Below, one piece after another: positions 16,231 through 24,842 of a stretch of DNA of 62,157 nt. Position numbers and translations under genes: made by a program. The notes below the pieces were generated by a model that was given only the letters and a program-made list of their open reading frames with translations, had not been told where the DNA came from and made no database searches. Each line of letters begins with the position of its first letter. Position 1 is the stretch's first letter. Source of the DNA: Lachnospiraceae bacterium UBA7225 (GTDB lineage Bacteria > Bacillota > Clostridia > Lachnospirales > Lachnospiraceae); NCBI GenBank assembly GCA_002473385.1, contig DKTR01000104.1:1-62157 (forward strand). The letters run 5' to 3'.

Positions 16231-16270
16231 AAAAAAAATATGCCCGGTATCACGCCGGGCAATATTTTTT
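16231..16270. terminator. Bidirectional intrinsic terminator after thiT
   Basis: TGCCCGG (16241-16247) pairs with CCGGGCA (16255-16261) over a 7-base loop. A run of A precedes the stem and a run of T follows it, so it works on either strand; thiT (minus) stops at 16282. Confidence 0.85.
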
Positions 16271-16281
16271 AAATTTCATCA

Positions 16282-16947
16282 CTAATTATTTGCCATTTCC
16301 TTTACCTGTCCAAGTCCCTTTGCAACTGCCGGAATGCACAGAATAATCACAGTGACAATTCCCTCCGCAAAGATATAGCAGGCATTATACGCCATGGAAT
16401 ATGGGAGCGCATTCCAGCCTTCCCACGCGTATTCTCCAAAGAAAATCCAGCCGGAGATCACCGCAAATACCCAGCGTCCACAGATACCCGCTATGTATCC
16501 CTTCACAAGACCGGACTTCGCATTGCAGAAAAATCCTGAAAGACCAAGGGCGCCAAACGCCAGCGGATAATCAACCAGCACCTGCGCCGGAGACAGAATA
16601 TACGGATCTACCAAAAACTGCAGGACACCGTAAGCCATTCCGGTCATGACACCTGTCGCCGGACCATAGAGATAACCAATCAAGCAAATGAACAGCATAC
16701 TAAATAAAGTCACTGAGCCGCCGAACGGAAACTCATATACCTTCAGCATGGAGGTCACCATCGCAAGTGCCATTGCCATCGCGCAGAACACAAGCTGCTT
16801 TGTGCCCTTCTTTTTCTTTCCGGTTCCCATTTTCGCGGCGATCAATGCCGCACCGATGAGAAGTGCTGCCAGAATAACAGCCGTTCCTACCTTACCCGCT
16901 GTGGTCAGGAGTAATTCCCCCTCCACCTCTGATACAAAAAATGACAT
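16282..16947 (-). CDS. thiT: ThiT, thiamine-binding S component of an ECF transporter
   Basis: 221-residue membrane protein. The core after about residue 45 carries the ThiT pattern: YEFPFGGSVTLFSMLFICLIGYLYGP, then YGVLQFLVDPYILSPAQVLVDYPLAFG, with the aromatic and acidic residues of the thiamine pocket. An extra N-terminal helix of about 40 residues precedes it. ThiT works with the shared EcfAAT module, which is not encoded here. A TPP riboswitch lies directly upstream, which supports the thiamine role. SD AGGAGG lies 7 nt before the ATG and can be sequestered (see 16955-16981). Confidence 0.93.
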   Translation of the reverse strand: MSFFVSEVEGELLLTTAGKVGTAVILAALLIGAALIAAKMGTGKKKKGTKQLVFCAMAMALAMVTSMLKVYEFPFGGSVTLFSMLFICLIGYLYGPATGVMTGMAYGVLQFLVDPYILSPAQVLVDYPLAFGALGLSGFFCNAKSGLVKGYIAGICGRWVFAVISGWIFFGEYAWEGWNALPYSMAYNACYIFAEGIVTVIILCIPAVAKGLGQVKEMANN

Positions 16948-16954
16948 AAAATAA

Positions 16955-16981
16955 CCTCCTAAAATAATATTTGACAGGAGG
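16955..16981 (-). promoter_or_regulatory. Putative ribosome-binding-site sequestering helix of thiT
   Basis: On the minus strand CCTCCT (16981-16976) can pair with the Shine-Dalgarno AGGAGG (16960-16955) across 15 nt. No terminator stem with a T-run is seen between the riboswitch and thiT, so translational control is the more likely mechanism. Confidence 0.65.
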
Positions 16982-16997
16982 AGCTTCTTCGGTAATT

Positions 16998-17079
16998 TGC
17001 TTCCTTACGCCGGTATTACCCGGTTCAAGTAGTGAGGGTCAGCACCGCAGTGCTTTCTCAGCCAAAGGCTCCCCTAGCA
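16998..17079 (-). promoter_or_regulatory. TPP riboswitch (thiT)
   Basis: Reverse strand reads TAGGGGAGCC, GGCTGAGA, GACCCTC, TTGAACCGGGTAATACCGG and CGTAAGGAAGC, the ordered conserved blocks of the thiamine pyrophosphate aptamer. Outer pairing TGC (17079-17077) with GCA (17000-16998) closes it. Confidence 0.96.
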
Positions 17080-17168
17080 TATAAATGCTATGCAGTTGTC
17101 ATTTCCTATTTATTGTACCACCACATATCCAAATGTCAAGCTGTTTTGAATTATCAGCCGCAGATTTT

Positions 17169-17197
17169 CTGAACTGTTAGTAACAGTTCAGTCAGGC
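17169..17197. repeat. Palindrome with a motif repeated at 59183-59199
   Basis: CTGAACTGTTA-G-TAACAGTTCAG (17169-17191) is a perfect 23-bp palindrome. Its right part TAACAGTTCAGTCAGGC (17181-17197) recurs at 59183-59199 with one change. It lies just downstream of the HD gene and lacks a T-run. Confidence 0.75.
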
Positions 17198-17220
17198 CTT
17201 TGCACTTGCTGCAGATCATA

Positions 17221-17757
17221 TCATTTATGTAACGTCTCGAACAAATTTCTGAATTCTGCCTCCACCTCCGCAAACGGACGCAGGGCAAAATCCGGTTCAG
17301 ACAGCATTTTTCCGGGCTGTTCAAAAAGCTTTTCACCGGCAAAATGCAGAAATTCATAATACAGGCAGGTATCATCCACATCTTTAATGCAGATCTCTTC
17401 CTCTGCATCCGGCACGCTCCCCAGAAATTTCCGGTAAATAGCATCCTGCAGAACCTTTTCCACATCCCGGTAGCCGGGCAGATTTTTCTTGACAGGACGG
17501 GTAATATCGGAAAGATATGCCTCGCTGGCATCGTGCAGCAGGCACGCCAGAGCCAGACGGTCATTATATCCGCGCGCAGATGCCTCCTTCGCACATTGTA
17601 TGCAATGCTGCCCCACCGAATAAAACTGCGCAAAATGCCCGTTTGCACGCGTGAGGAAGGACAGCGGATGTGCAATATCTGCAATCACAATATCCTCCGC
17701 CTGCGGTTCAAGCGGAGTAAAATGTATTCTGGAATATGTTGTAATATAATCAGCCAT
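17221..17757 (-). CDS. HD-domain phosphohydrolase (YfbR-like)
   Basis: 178 residues with an HD metal-binding set: His51 in YSVGQHCIQ, His75-Asp76 in ACLLHDASEAYLSDI, and a downstream acidic pair in IKDVDDTC. The pattern resembles 5'-deoxynucleotidase YfbR and related nucleotide phosphohydrolases. It lies 15 bp after lysA on the same strand and is probably co-transcribed. Nucleotide monophosphate dephosphorylation is likely but the exact substrate is not shown. Confidence 0.82.
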   Translation of the reverse strand: MADYITTYSRIHFTPLEPQAEDIVIADIAHPLSFLTRANGHFAQFYSVGQHCIQCAKEASARGYNDRLALACLLHDASEAYLSDITRPVKKNLPGYRDVEKVLQDAIYRKFLGSVPDAEEEICIKDVDDTCLYYEFLHFAGEKLFEQPGKMLSEPDFALRPFAEVEAEFRNLFETLHK

Positions 17758-17772
17758 AAAAAACTCCTGCCA

Positions 17773-19041
17773 TTAAACATTCTCTAACGGTATCATATGC
17801 CGCATAAGGTCTTCTAATTCCTCGCGTTCCCGGATCAGCACGGCTTCTCCGTTCTCCCGCAGCATGACCTCCGCCGGGCGCAGACGATTGTTATAATTCG
17901 ATGCCATCGTAAAGCCATAAGCTCCGGCATCCACAATGCCCAGAATATCTCCCTTGAAAATCTCCGGAAGCACGCGCCCCTTCGCCAGAATATCGCCGCT
18001 CTCACAGATATTGCCGACCACTGTCACCGGCTCCGTCTTTTCGGACTTTACCTCCGAACCGCGATATACCTCAATTCCATGATAAGAGTCATACATGATC
18101 GGGCGCTGCAGTACATTAAAGCCGCAGTCACAGCCGACAAATTTCTGATCGTGATTATATTTCACAGAATGCACCTCTGAAAGGATCACACTGCACTCCG
18201 CGGAGATGTAGCGTCCCGGCTCAATACGGAAGACTACCTGCCTGCCATATTCCTCTGCAAACTGCCAGAGTGCCTTGTCCATTGCCGCGCCAAGCTCCTT
18301 TAGATCCAGCGGCGCTTCGCCCTCTTCCTTTTTGTACGGAATACCAAAACCGCCGCCCATATCAATAAACTCCAGATCCGGGAACTGCCTTGCGATATCA
18401 AAAAGCGCCCTGATGCTTGTCGTAAACGCTTCTCCCGTCATAAACAGGGAGCCGATGTGCTGGTTAATGCCAATCAGCCTTAAATGATATTCTTCCAGTA
18501 ATTCCTTTATCCGCGGAATATACTTTGGTTCAATACCAAACTTTGTCTTTTTGCCCGCCGTCACCACCTTCTCGTGATGCCCGGCACCAACGCCCGGATT
18601 AAAGCGTACCGCAACCTCGCCTCCCGGCGCGAGCTGTCCGAACTGCTCCAGCTGGCTCAGGGAATCCACGCTGACACGCACCCCGGCATCTATTGCATAC
18701 TGCATTTCTTCCGCAGACACGTTATTTCCAATGTAAAAAATCTCTTCCGGCGCAAAGCCTGCTGCCCGCTCCACATAGATTTCCCCCGGAGACATGGCAT
18801 CCACCTCCAGCCCCTCAGATTTAACCACCTGCAGAAACGCAAGATTACAGTTTGCCTTCGCCGAATAATCCACTACGAATTTCGGATATGTAACCAGATT
18901 TTTCAGATCGCGGCAGCGCTGCCGCAAAATTCTTTCATTATATATATAAAGCGGCGTCTGGTATTTCTTAGCCAGAGCCACCGGATCGTTTCCCTCAAAA
19001 AAATCCAGGCTGTCTGTTACCTTCGTGTATACTTTATTCAT
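17773..19041 (-). CDS. lysA: Diaminopimelate decarboxylase
   Basis: About 422 residues; converts meso-diaminopimelate to lysine with PLP. The PLP lysine is in FVVDYSAKANCNLAFL. Other landmarks are RFNPGVGAGHHEKV, GINQHIGSLF, DMGGGFGIPYK and the active-site CESGDILAKGR, followed by MASNYNNRLRPAEV. ATG at 19041 is preferred to GTG at 19047 because AGGAGG then sits about 10 nt upstream. It is divergent from a LysR-family gene, which probably controls it. Confidence 0.96.
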   Translation of the reverse strand: MNKVYTKVTDSLDFFEGNDPVALAKKYQTPLYIYNERILRQRCRDLKNLVTYPKFVVDYSAKANCNLAFLQVVKSEGLEVDAMSPGEIYVERAAGFAPEEIFYIGNNVSAEEMQYAIDAGVRVSVDSLSQLEQFGQLAPGGEVAVRFNPGVGAGHHEKVVTAGKKTKFGIEPKYIPRIKELLEEYHLRLIGINQHIGSLFMTGEAFTTSIRALFDIARQFPDLEFIDMGGGFGIPYKKEEGEAPLDLKELGAAMDKALWQFAEEYGRQVVFRIEPGRYISAECSVILSEVHSVKYNHDQKFVGCDCGFNVLQRPIMYDSYHGIEVYRGSEVKSEKTEPVTVVGNICESGDILAKGRVLPEIFKGDILGIVDAGAYGFTMASNYNNRLRPAEVMLRENGEAVLIREREELEDLMRHMIPLENV

Positions 19042-19192
19042 TCGCACTTTTCCTCCTGATTTTTACTGTTCACTTCTGTTACTCAATGATATTACTTCCA
19101 TTCTTTCTCTTGACTTATTATAGCGATGGAGATAAAATTTGTATAATGAATTTTATGAAAAAGCTGATTTACTATTTCGATAAGAGGGTCAC

Positions 19193-20077
19193 ATGAATAT
19201 TGAGAATTTAAAAACATTTATTACACTATCTGAGCTGAAGAATTTTACCCAGACTGCTGACCGCTACTACATCGTGCAGTCGACCGTCACCAACCGCATC
19301 ATGGAACTGGAAAAAGGGCTTGGCAAAAAGCTTTTTATCCGCAACCGCAAAAACGTCGAACTGACGGAAGAAGGGCTTCACTTTCTGAGCTATGCTAAAC
19401 GCATTGTCGCTCTGGAGGCTTCCGCGATCGAAGAGCTGAGCATGCTGCATACCTTTTCCGAGACGCTGCGCATCGGCACAGTCAATACTGTATACGACTG
19501 CTATCTCGGCCAGCCCATCATGAACTACATCCGTGAACACACAGACATCTCGCTGAAAGTGATCATCGATCACTCCGGCACCCTTCTGCGTATGCTGCAG
19601 GACGGTACACTGGATCTGGTATTTACATATATTCCGCTAAAAAAAGCAGGCTTCGTCTGTAAACCGTTCCACACCGATGATCTGGTACTTGTCACCTCAC
19701 CCGTTCATCAGGAATATAAGGATGGTATCCGCCAGTCGCAGCTTCCGGATCTTCATTACCTTTACTGTGATTTTATGATTCAGGACAACGGCACCTTTAT
19801 CCGGGATATGTTTCCAAAGAACTATTCCTTTCCATTCGAAATCGACAAGCTGACACATCTGCTGCCATATCTGCTGGAGGGAATCGGCTACACATTCCTT
19901 CCGCGCACGCTTGTACAGAAGCATCTGGACGAAGGACTGCTGATTTCCATTCCACTGGTTGATTTTGAGGCGCCAACCATCCAGAATCATATCGTAATTC
20001 CAGAAAGTAAACTGGATGACCACGCGCTCTGCATGTTTCTGGAGAGCGTCGGAATAAGTACGGAGGATACGATATGA
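19193..20077 (+). CDS. LysR-family transcriptional regulator
   Basis: 294 residues. N-terminal winged HTH begins MNIENLKTFITLSELKNFTQ and continues AADRYYIVQSTVTNRIMELEKGLGKKLF. A periplasmic-binding-type effector domain follows from about residue 90 (LRIGTVNTVYDCYLGQPI). It is divergent from lysA with 151 bp between the starts, the usual layout for an autoregulated LysR gene controlling its neighbour; a lysine or diaminopimelate response is inference. Its stop overlaps the next start (ATGA). Confidence 0.92.
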   Translation: MNIENLKTFITLSELKNFTQTADRYYIVQSTVTNRIMELEKGLGKKLFIRNRKNVELTEEGLHFLSYAKRIVALEASAIEELSMLHTFSETLRIGTVNTVYDCYLGQPIMNYIREHTDISLKVIIDHSGTLLRMLQDGTLDLVFTYIPLKKAGFVCKPFHTDDLVLVTSPVHQEYKDGIRQSQLPDLHYLYCDFMIQDNGTFIRDMFPKNYSFPFEIDKLTHLLPYLLEGIGYTFLPRTLVQKHLDEGLLISIPLVDFEAPTIQNHIVIPESKLDDHALCMFLESVGISTEDTI

Positions 20078-20313
20078 AAAAGACAAAAAGAATTCTTGCC
20101 CTGACAGGCGTCATCCTGCTGGTGCTTCTGTACCTTGCCACCTTTGTGTTTGCGCTGATCGACAGTCCCCGGGCGTTCGACATGTTCAAGATCTGTCTCG
20201 GTATGACAATCATCCTGCCGGTACTGCTCTACGCCTACAATCTGATGTACCGCTTATTAAAACATGATGACGAAAGTGAGGACACTTCTGATGATCAACA
20301 CCGTAATCTTTGA
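20074..20313 (+). CDS. Small two-helix membrane protein
   Basis: 79 residues. Two hydrophobic segments are seen (about 8-28, LALTGVILLVLLYLATFVFAL, and 37-60) followed by an acidic tail HDDESEDTSDD. It overlaps the LysR stop by 4 bp and the next coding region by 23 bp, so it is translationally coupled in a three-gene unit. Family not recognised. Confidence 0.75.
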   Translation: MKKTKRILALTGVILLVLLYLATFVFALIDSPRAFDMFKICLGMTIILPVLLYAYNLMYRLLKHDDESEDTSDDQHRNL

Positions 20314-20704
20314 TATAGGAAATGTACTGGTCGCCTACGACTGGCAGTCCTGTCTGAAGTCCTATGGATTCTCCGAAGAAAAATATGAAGTGCTTGCCAA
20401 TGCCGGTTACCGCCTTTACTATCTCTCCAACTACGGAGAATACGGGCGTGAGCAGACGAAAAATGAGCTGGATTTTATTTCGCTGATGGACGGCGGACTG
20501 TTTTCCTATGAAGTGCAGATGGTTAAGCCAACCCGCTGGATCTACGCAGAGCTGTTCCGGCGCTTCCAGATCCGTCCGGATGAGGCGATCTTCTTCGATG
20601 ACAACCTTGCAAATGTGCTGGCAGCACGGGAAATGAAACTGCACGCCGAGGTCTTTACCTCTCCGGAGGATGTACTCACACGCTTGGCAATATGTGATAA
20701 ATAG
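20291..20704 (+). CDS. HAD-family hydrolase lacking the cap segment
   Basis: 137 residues from the ATG at 20291. It begins with the HAD nucleophile motif NTVIFDIGNVLVAYDW and ends with motif IV DEAIFFDDNLANVLAAREMKL, with YYLSNYGEYG (motif II) and QMVKPTRWIY (motif III) between. In YihX-like relatives about 60 residues of helical cap separate motif I from motif II; here EKYEVLANA joins directly to GYRLYYLSNYG. The catalytic motifs are therefore kept but the cap is missing in frame. It may be a functional capless enzyme or a decayed gene. It is the last gene of the unit starting at the LysR gene, followed by a terminator. Confidence 0.75.
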   Translation: MINTVIFDIGNVLVAYDWQSCLKSYGFSEEKYEVLANAGYRLYYLSNYGEYGREQTKNELDFISLMDGGLFSYEVQMVKPTRWIYAELFRRFQIRPDEAIFFDDNLANVLAAREMKLHAEVFTSPEDVLTRLAICDK

Positions 20705-20726
20705 AAGGCATTTCGCAATCGTACGT

Positions 20727-20767
20727 AAAAAACGACCAGATACCCTTTCCGGTTTCTGGTCGTTTTT
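20727..20767. terminator. Bidirectional terminator between HAD and XRE genes
   Basis: AAAAACGACCAGA (20728-20740) pairs with TCTGGTCGTTTTT (20755-20767) with a 14-base loop. It serves the plus-strand HAD gene and the minus-strand XRE gene. Confidence 0.92.
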
Positions 20768-20777
20768 AGTAACACTC

Positions 20778-21014
20778 TTATTCATATTCCTTATCCCTTG
20801 GATAACGTTTCTTTATGTTTGTCCGCTCCAGGAGATAATCGGTACTCACATCATGAAAATCCGCAAGCTTCACCAGTATATCCAATGGCATCATGCTGTC
20901 CGCATTCTCATAACGACTATATGTCCGCTGTGTAATGTTCAGCCTACGCGCCATTTTATCCTGCGTCAGGTCTTTATCTTCCCGCAATTCCCGAATCCTC
21001 TTATACTGTTTCAT
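20778..21014 (-). CDS. XRE-family HTH protein
   Basis: 78 residues containing one Cro/C1-type HTH: KRIRELREDKDLTQDKMARR, then LNITQRTYSRYENADSMMPL, then ADFHDVSTDYLLER. The last 13 residues are charged. It is a single-domain DNA-binding protein standing alone. GGAGTCAGGACATT precedes the ATG. The target is unknown. Confidence 0.88.
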   Translation of the reverse strand: MKQYKRIRELREDKDLTQDKMARRLNITQRTYSRYENADSMMPLDILVKLADFHDVSTDYLLERTNIKKRYPRDKEYE

Positions 21015-21147
21015 AATGTCCTGACTCCTTTACATCTGCCAAACATTATAAGACAGTCAGAATCTGTCTGCAAGGATTTGGGGCGCATTCCCTAGTCATT
21101 TTTCGTCTATATCAATTTTACAACTATTATGTTGCATCTTGAAGCAA

Positions 21148-22422
21148 TTACCGGTAAATAATATCGCTTCTGCCCGGTCCGTTTGAAACCATAGTGATCG
21201 GGAAACCGATTTCTTTCTCCACGAACTCAATGTAATTCCGGCAATTCTCCGGCAGTTCCTCATAGGTTTTGATTCCGCGGATATCCGTTTTCCAACCCGG
21301 CAGCTTTTTCAGCACCGGCTTTGCCCTCTGAAGCTTCGGCGTTGTCGGGAAATCGGTCGTTACCTCTCCGTCGATCTCATAACCCACACACACCGGAATT
21401 TCATCCAGATATCCAAGGACATCCAGCACCGTAAATGCCACATCTGTTGTTCCCTGCATACGGCAGCCATATTTCGTTGCAACACAATCTAACCAGCCCA
21501 TGCGGCGCGGTCTGCCAGTCGTCGCACCGTACTCCCCGCCGTCTCCGCCTCTGCGGCGCAGCTCATCCGCTTCCTCTCCGAAAATTTCACTGACAAAAGC
21601 TCCCGCACCGACTGCGCTGGAATAGGCCTTTACCACAGTAACGATTTTTTTGATCTCATATGGCGGAATTCCGGCTCCGATTGCACCGTATGCCGCTAAA
21701 GTGGATGAGGACGTCACCATCGGATAGATACCGTGATCCGGATCCTTTAAGGAACCAAGCTGCCCCTCCAGAAGAATATTCTTTCCTTCTTTGATAGCGT
21801 TCCACAGGAAAGCAGAGGTATCGCAAACATAAGGAGCAACCATCTCCCGGTAAGAATGCAGTTCCTCAAGCAGCTCTTCCGGTCTGATTGCCGGTTTATG
21901 ATAGAGATGCTCGAAAATTACATTTTTCTGTTCACAGATACGATACACTTTTTCCTTTAGCAGCTCCTCATCAAACAGCTCGCTTACCTGGAAGCCAATT
22001 TTTGCATATTTATCTGAATAAAACGGCGCAATCCCGGATTTTGTGGAACCGAAGGATTTGCCCGCCAGACGTTCCTCCTCATACTGATCCTGCAATATGT
22101 GATAGGACATCACAATCTGCGCACGGTCTGACACAAGAATCTTCGGTGTCGGAACACCGCGGTCTACAATACTTTTTATCTCATTAAACAGCACCGGTAT
22201 GTTCAGCGCTACACCATTTCCAATTATACTGGTGGTGTGTCCGTAAAACACGCCGGACGGCAGAGTGTGCAGCGCAAATTTCCCATAATCGTTTACAATG
22301 GTGTGTCCTGCGTTTGCTCCGCCCTGAAAACGCACAATAATATCTGCCTTTTCCGCAAGCATATCTGTAATCTTGCCTTTTCCTTCGTCTCCCCAATTTG
22401 CTCCTACTACTGCCTGTACCAT
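21148..22422 (-). CDS. purA: Adenylosuccinate synthetase
   Basis: 424 residues; joins IMP and aspartate with GTP in AMP synthesis. Conserved GANWGDEGKGKITDMLAEKA (active Asp and P-loop), RFQGGANAGHT (catalytic His), GSTKSGIAPFYSDK and GATTGRPRRMGWLD are all present, and length is normal. It stands alone here while purB and purF are elsewhere in the window. ACGGAGGTACTT precedes the ATG. Confidence 0.97.
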   Translation of the reverse strand: MVQAVVGANWGDEGKGKITDMLAEKADIIVRFQGGANAGHTIVNDYGKFALHTLPSGVFYGHTTSIIGNGVALNIPVLFNEIKSIVDRGVPTPKILVSDRAQIVMSYHILQDQYEEERLAGKSFGSTKSGIAPFYSDKYAKIGFQVSELFDEELLKEKVYRICEQKNVIFEHLYHKPAIRPEELLEELHSYREMVAPYVCDTSAFLWNAIKEGKNILLEGQLGSLKDPDHGIYPMVTSSSTLAAYGAIGAGIPPYEIKKIVTVVKAYSSAVGAGAFVSEIFGEEADELRRRGGDGGEYGATTGRPRRMGWLDCVATKYGCRMQGTTDVAFTVLDVLGYLDEIPVCVGYEIDGEVTTDFPTTPKLQRAKPVLKKLPGWKTDIRGIKTYEELPENCRNYIEFVEKEIGFPITMVSNGPGRSDIIYR

Positions 22423-22482
22423 AAGTACCTCCGTTCTTCTGGCGTTTACGCCTGTTCATTATCCGCAGACATTATACTACAA

Positions 22483-23421
22483 CTATCCCGGAAACGCAAG
22501 TAATACCGTAGACTTCGTAGAACACAGCTGCTTTGCCCGGTAAGCAGATGGCGTACATTCCTTCACTTCACGAAAACTTTTTGCGAAATAACTCATATCC
22601 TGGAAACCGCAGCTGGTTGCAATATCTGCAATTTTAATCTTGGTTGAAGACAGCAGCTCCGCCGCAGCCTGGATACGGTACCGCTTCACATACTGCATCG
22701 GAGTATCATCAATAGTCTCCCGGAAGCAGCGCAGACATTCACTCACACTTAGCATCGCGCTCTCCGCTATCTGCGCCAGACTAAGCTCTTCACTATAATT
22801 CTTCTGAATGAACTGCAGCATCAGCTTTATGCGTTCTGCGTTCCGCAATGAGTGCTCTGACGGCATAGTCCGGGCAGCCGGCAGATTTTGCACCAGCAAT
22901 GCAAACATCCGCGACAGCCCTGCTCTCACAACAAATTCAAAACCATTTTCACCCCTCATACATGCCTGCCATGCGCTTTCAAAGAACTCTCCCGCCTGCT
23001 CCTTCCATCTGACGTCTGCCTCCAGCAGAACGCATTTCAAATTTTCATCGGAAGTCATTGGCTGCAAGTATTTCTGCCAGAAAATGCTATCTGCGCTGCC
23101 GCCCACCACGCGCGGGTGAAATACCAGTGAATGCAGGCGGCAGACCTGCGTGCCTTCCTGCTCCACACAATGAAGAACCCCGGAATTAATAAAGACCCCG
23201 TCCCCGCATTTTAAAATGTATCTTTGTGCATCTGCCCCTACAGACGCGCAGCCTTCCGTCACCAGAATTACTTCCATTTCTTCATGCCAGTGCCACGCAA
23301 CTGCCTCCGCGGACAAATCATCTGCATAACAGGCAACCGGAAACGGTGCCGTTCCGTGCATGGTGAGTTCCCGACCCTCATTATCAGTTTCCACGCTGCA
23401 CGTAAATAAGTTATGATCCAT
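22483..23421 (-). CDS. AraC-family transcriptional regulator
   Basis: 312 residues from the ATG at 23421 (GAGGAGAACAAT upstream). The N-terminal cupin sensor contains AVAWHWHEEMEVILVTEG. The C-terminal double HTH begins about ERIKLMLQFIQKNYSEELSL and ends with IADIATSCGFQDMSYFAKSF, then REVKECTPSAYR. It is divergent from the MFS gene (209 bp apart), so control of that transporter by a small-molecule ligand is likely. Confidence 0.92.
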   Translation of the reverse strand: MDHNLFTCSVETDNEGRELTMHGTAPFPVACYADDLSAEAVAWHWHEEMEVILVTEGCASVGADAQRYILKCGDGVFINSGVLHCVEQEGTQVCRLHSLVFHPRVVGGSADSIFWQKYLQPMTSDENLKCVLLEADVRWKEQAGEFFESAWQACMRGENGFEFVVRAGLSRMFALLVQNLPAARTMPSEHSLRNAERIKLMLQFIQKNYSEELSLAQIAESAMLSVSECLRCFRETIDDTPMQYVKRYRIQAAAELLSSTKIKIADIATSCGFQDMSYFAKSFREVKECTPSAYRAKQLCSTKSTVLLAFPG

Positions 23422-23630
23422 ATTGTTCTCCTCGCAGTTTGATGATTTTCTCATAAATTTCTGGTGATTTTATCCTAGATTTCCATTTCCTTTGGTTATA
23501 TAATCTTATCACAATACAGAGACGCATGCAATAAGATCACATATTTTTTTGTGTATTCCAGGGTATTCTGCTGTGAACGGAGCAACAGCAGCCTGCATCT
23601 TTCAACTATACTTTTTATGGAGGAGAAAAA

Positions 23631-24809
23631 ATGGTTCATTTACTGCTTTCTGTTATTTATCTGGCATTTATCAGTCTGGGGCTTCCGGATTCCCTGCTCG
23701 GCTCTGCCTGGCCTTCCATGTACCCCGAATTTTCTGTTCCGGTCTCATATGCCGGTATTGTTTCCATGATTATTGCTGCCGGTACTATCATTTCCAGCCT
23801 GCAAAGTGACCGGCTCACCCGTCTGCTCGGAGCAGGCAGGGTAACTGCTATCAGCGTTGCCATGACAGCCGCCGCCCTGTTCGGCTTTTCTATCAGCAAT
23901 TCCTTCTGGATGCTGTGTCTCTGGGCAATTCCTTACGGACTTGGTGCCGGAAGCGTTGACGCCGCACTTAATAATTATGTTGCGCTGCACTATGCAAGCC
24001 GTCACATGAGCTGGCTGCATTGCATGTGGGGAGTCGGAGCCACGCTCGGACCATATATCATGGGTGCCGCCCTTACAAACGGAAGCGGCTGGAATATGGG
24101 CTACCGTTATATCTCTCTGCTGCAGATTGTCCTCACCGTCATCCTGATCTTCAGCCTGCCTCTCTGGAAACAGCATACTGATACCACTGAAGCCGCATCC
24201 GGCAAAACTGATGTTACACAAGAAAGCAGCAAACCTCTTTCTCTTCAGAAAATCCTGCGCATCCCCGGCGCAAAGGCTGTTATGATCACATTTTTCTGCT
24301 ATTCTTCCCTGGAAGCAACCGCCGGACTATGGGCAGGAAGCTATCTGGTACTCCATCATCAGTTTTCTGCAGAAACCGCCGCACGCTGGAGCAGCCTGTT
24401 TTATCTCGGCATTACCGTTGGTCGGGCTCTGAGTGGATTTTTAACCTTTAAGCTCAATGATATGCAGATGATCCGTCTGGGACAGGCGCTCATTGCCTGC
24501 GGCATTTTCTCCATACTTCTTCCGTTTGGAAATGCCGCTTTATTATCCGGTCTGATTCTGATCGGTCTCGGATGCGCACCGATTTATCCCTGCATCATCC
24601 ACTCCACACCGGCACATTTCGGCGCAGATAAGTCACAGGCAATTATCGGAGTACAAATGGCAAGTGCCTACACCGGCACCTGTCTGATGCCGCCGCTGTT
24701 TGGTCTGCTCGCAAATAATATCAGTATCATTTTATTTCCGGTATTTTTATCTGTTATCCTATTGCTTATGATTCTCATGCACGAGAAACTGGTACACTCC
24801 ACTACTTAA
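23631..24809 (+). CDS. MFS transporter
   Basis: 392 residues with twelve predicted membrane segments. It starts MVHLLLSVIYLAFISLGLPD and has SDRLTRLLGAGRV as the loop 2-3 motif and a cytoplasmic central loop near residues 185-215. The layout recalls FucP/GlcP-like and related putative sugar transporters, but the substrate is not determined. GGAGGAGAAAAA precedes the ATG. Probable target of the divergent AraC regulator. Confidence 0.87.
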   Translation: MVHLLLSVIYLAFISLGLPDSLLGSAWPSMYPEFSVPVSYAGIVSMIIAAGTIISSLQSDRLTRLLGAGRVTAISVAMTAAALFGFSISNSFWMLCLWAIPYGLGAGSVDAALNNYVALHYASRHMSWLHCMWGVGATLGPYIMGAALTNGSGWNMGYRYISLLQIVLTVILIFSLPLWKQHTDTTEAASGKTDVTQESSKPLSLQKILRIPGAKAVMITFFCYSSLEATAGLWAGSYLVLHHQFSAETAARWSSLFYLGITVGRALSGFLTFKLNDMQMIRLGQALIACGIFSILLPFGNAALLSGLILIGLGCAPIYPCIIHSTPAHFGADKSQAIIGVQMASAYTGTCLMPPLFGLLANNISIILFPVFLSVILLLMILMHEKLVHSTT

Positions 24810-24813
24810 TGAA

Positions 24814-24842
24814 AATGGACGCTCTTTAAAAGGGCGTCCATT
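24814..24842. terminator. Bidirectional terminator between the MFS gene and thiD
   Basis: AATGGACGC (24814-24822) pairs with GCGTCCATT (24834-24842). The thiD stop codon (24826-24828) lies inside the loop. Confidence 0.75.

Noticed and set aside
17154..17684. Minus-strand open frame of 176 codons overlapping the HD gene
   Set aside because: Shifted frame of the HD-domain gene, Cys/Arg-rich with no family pattern.
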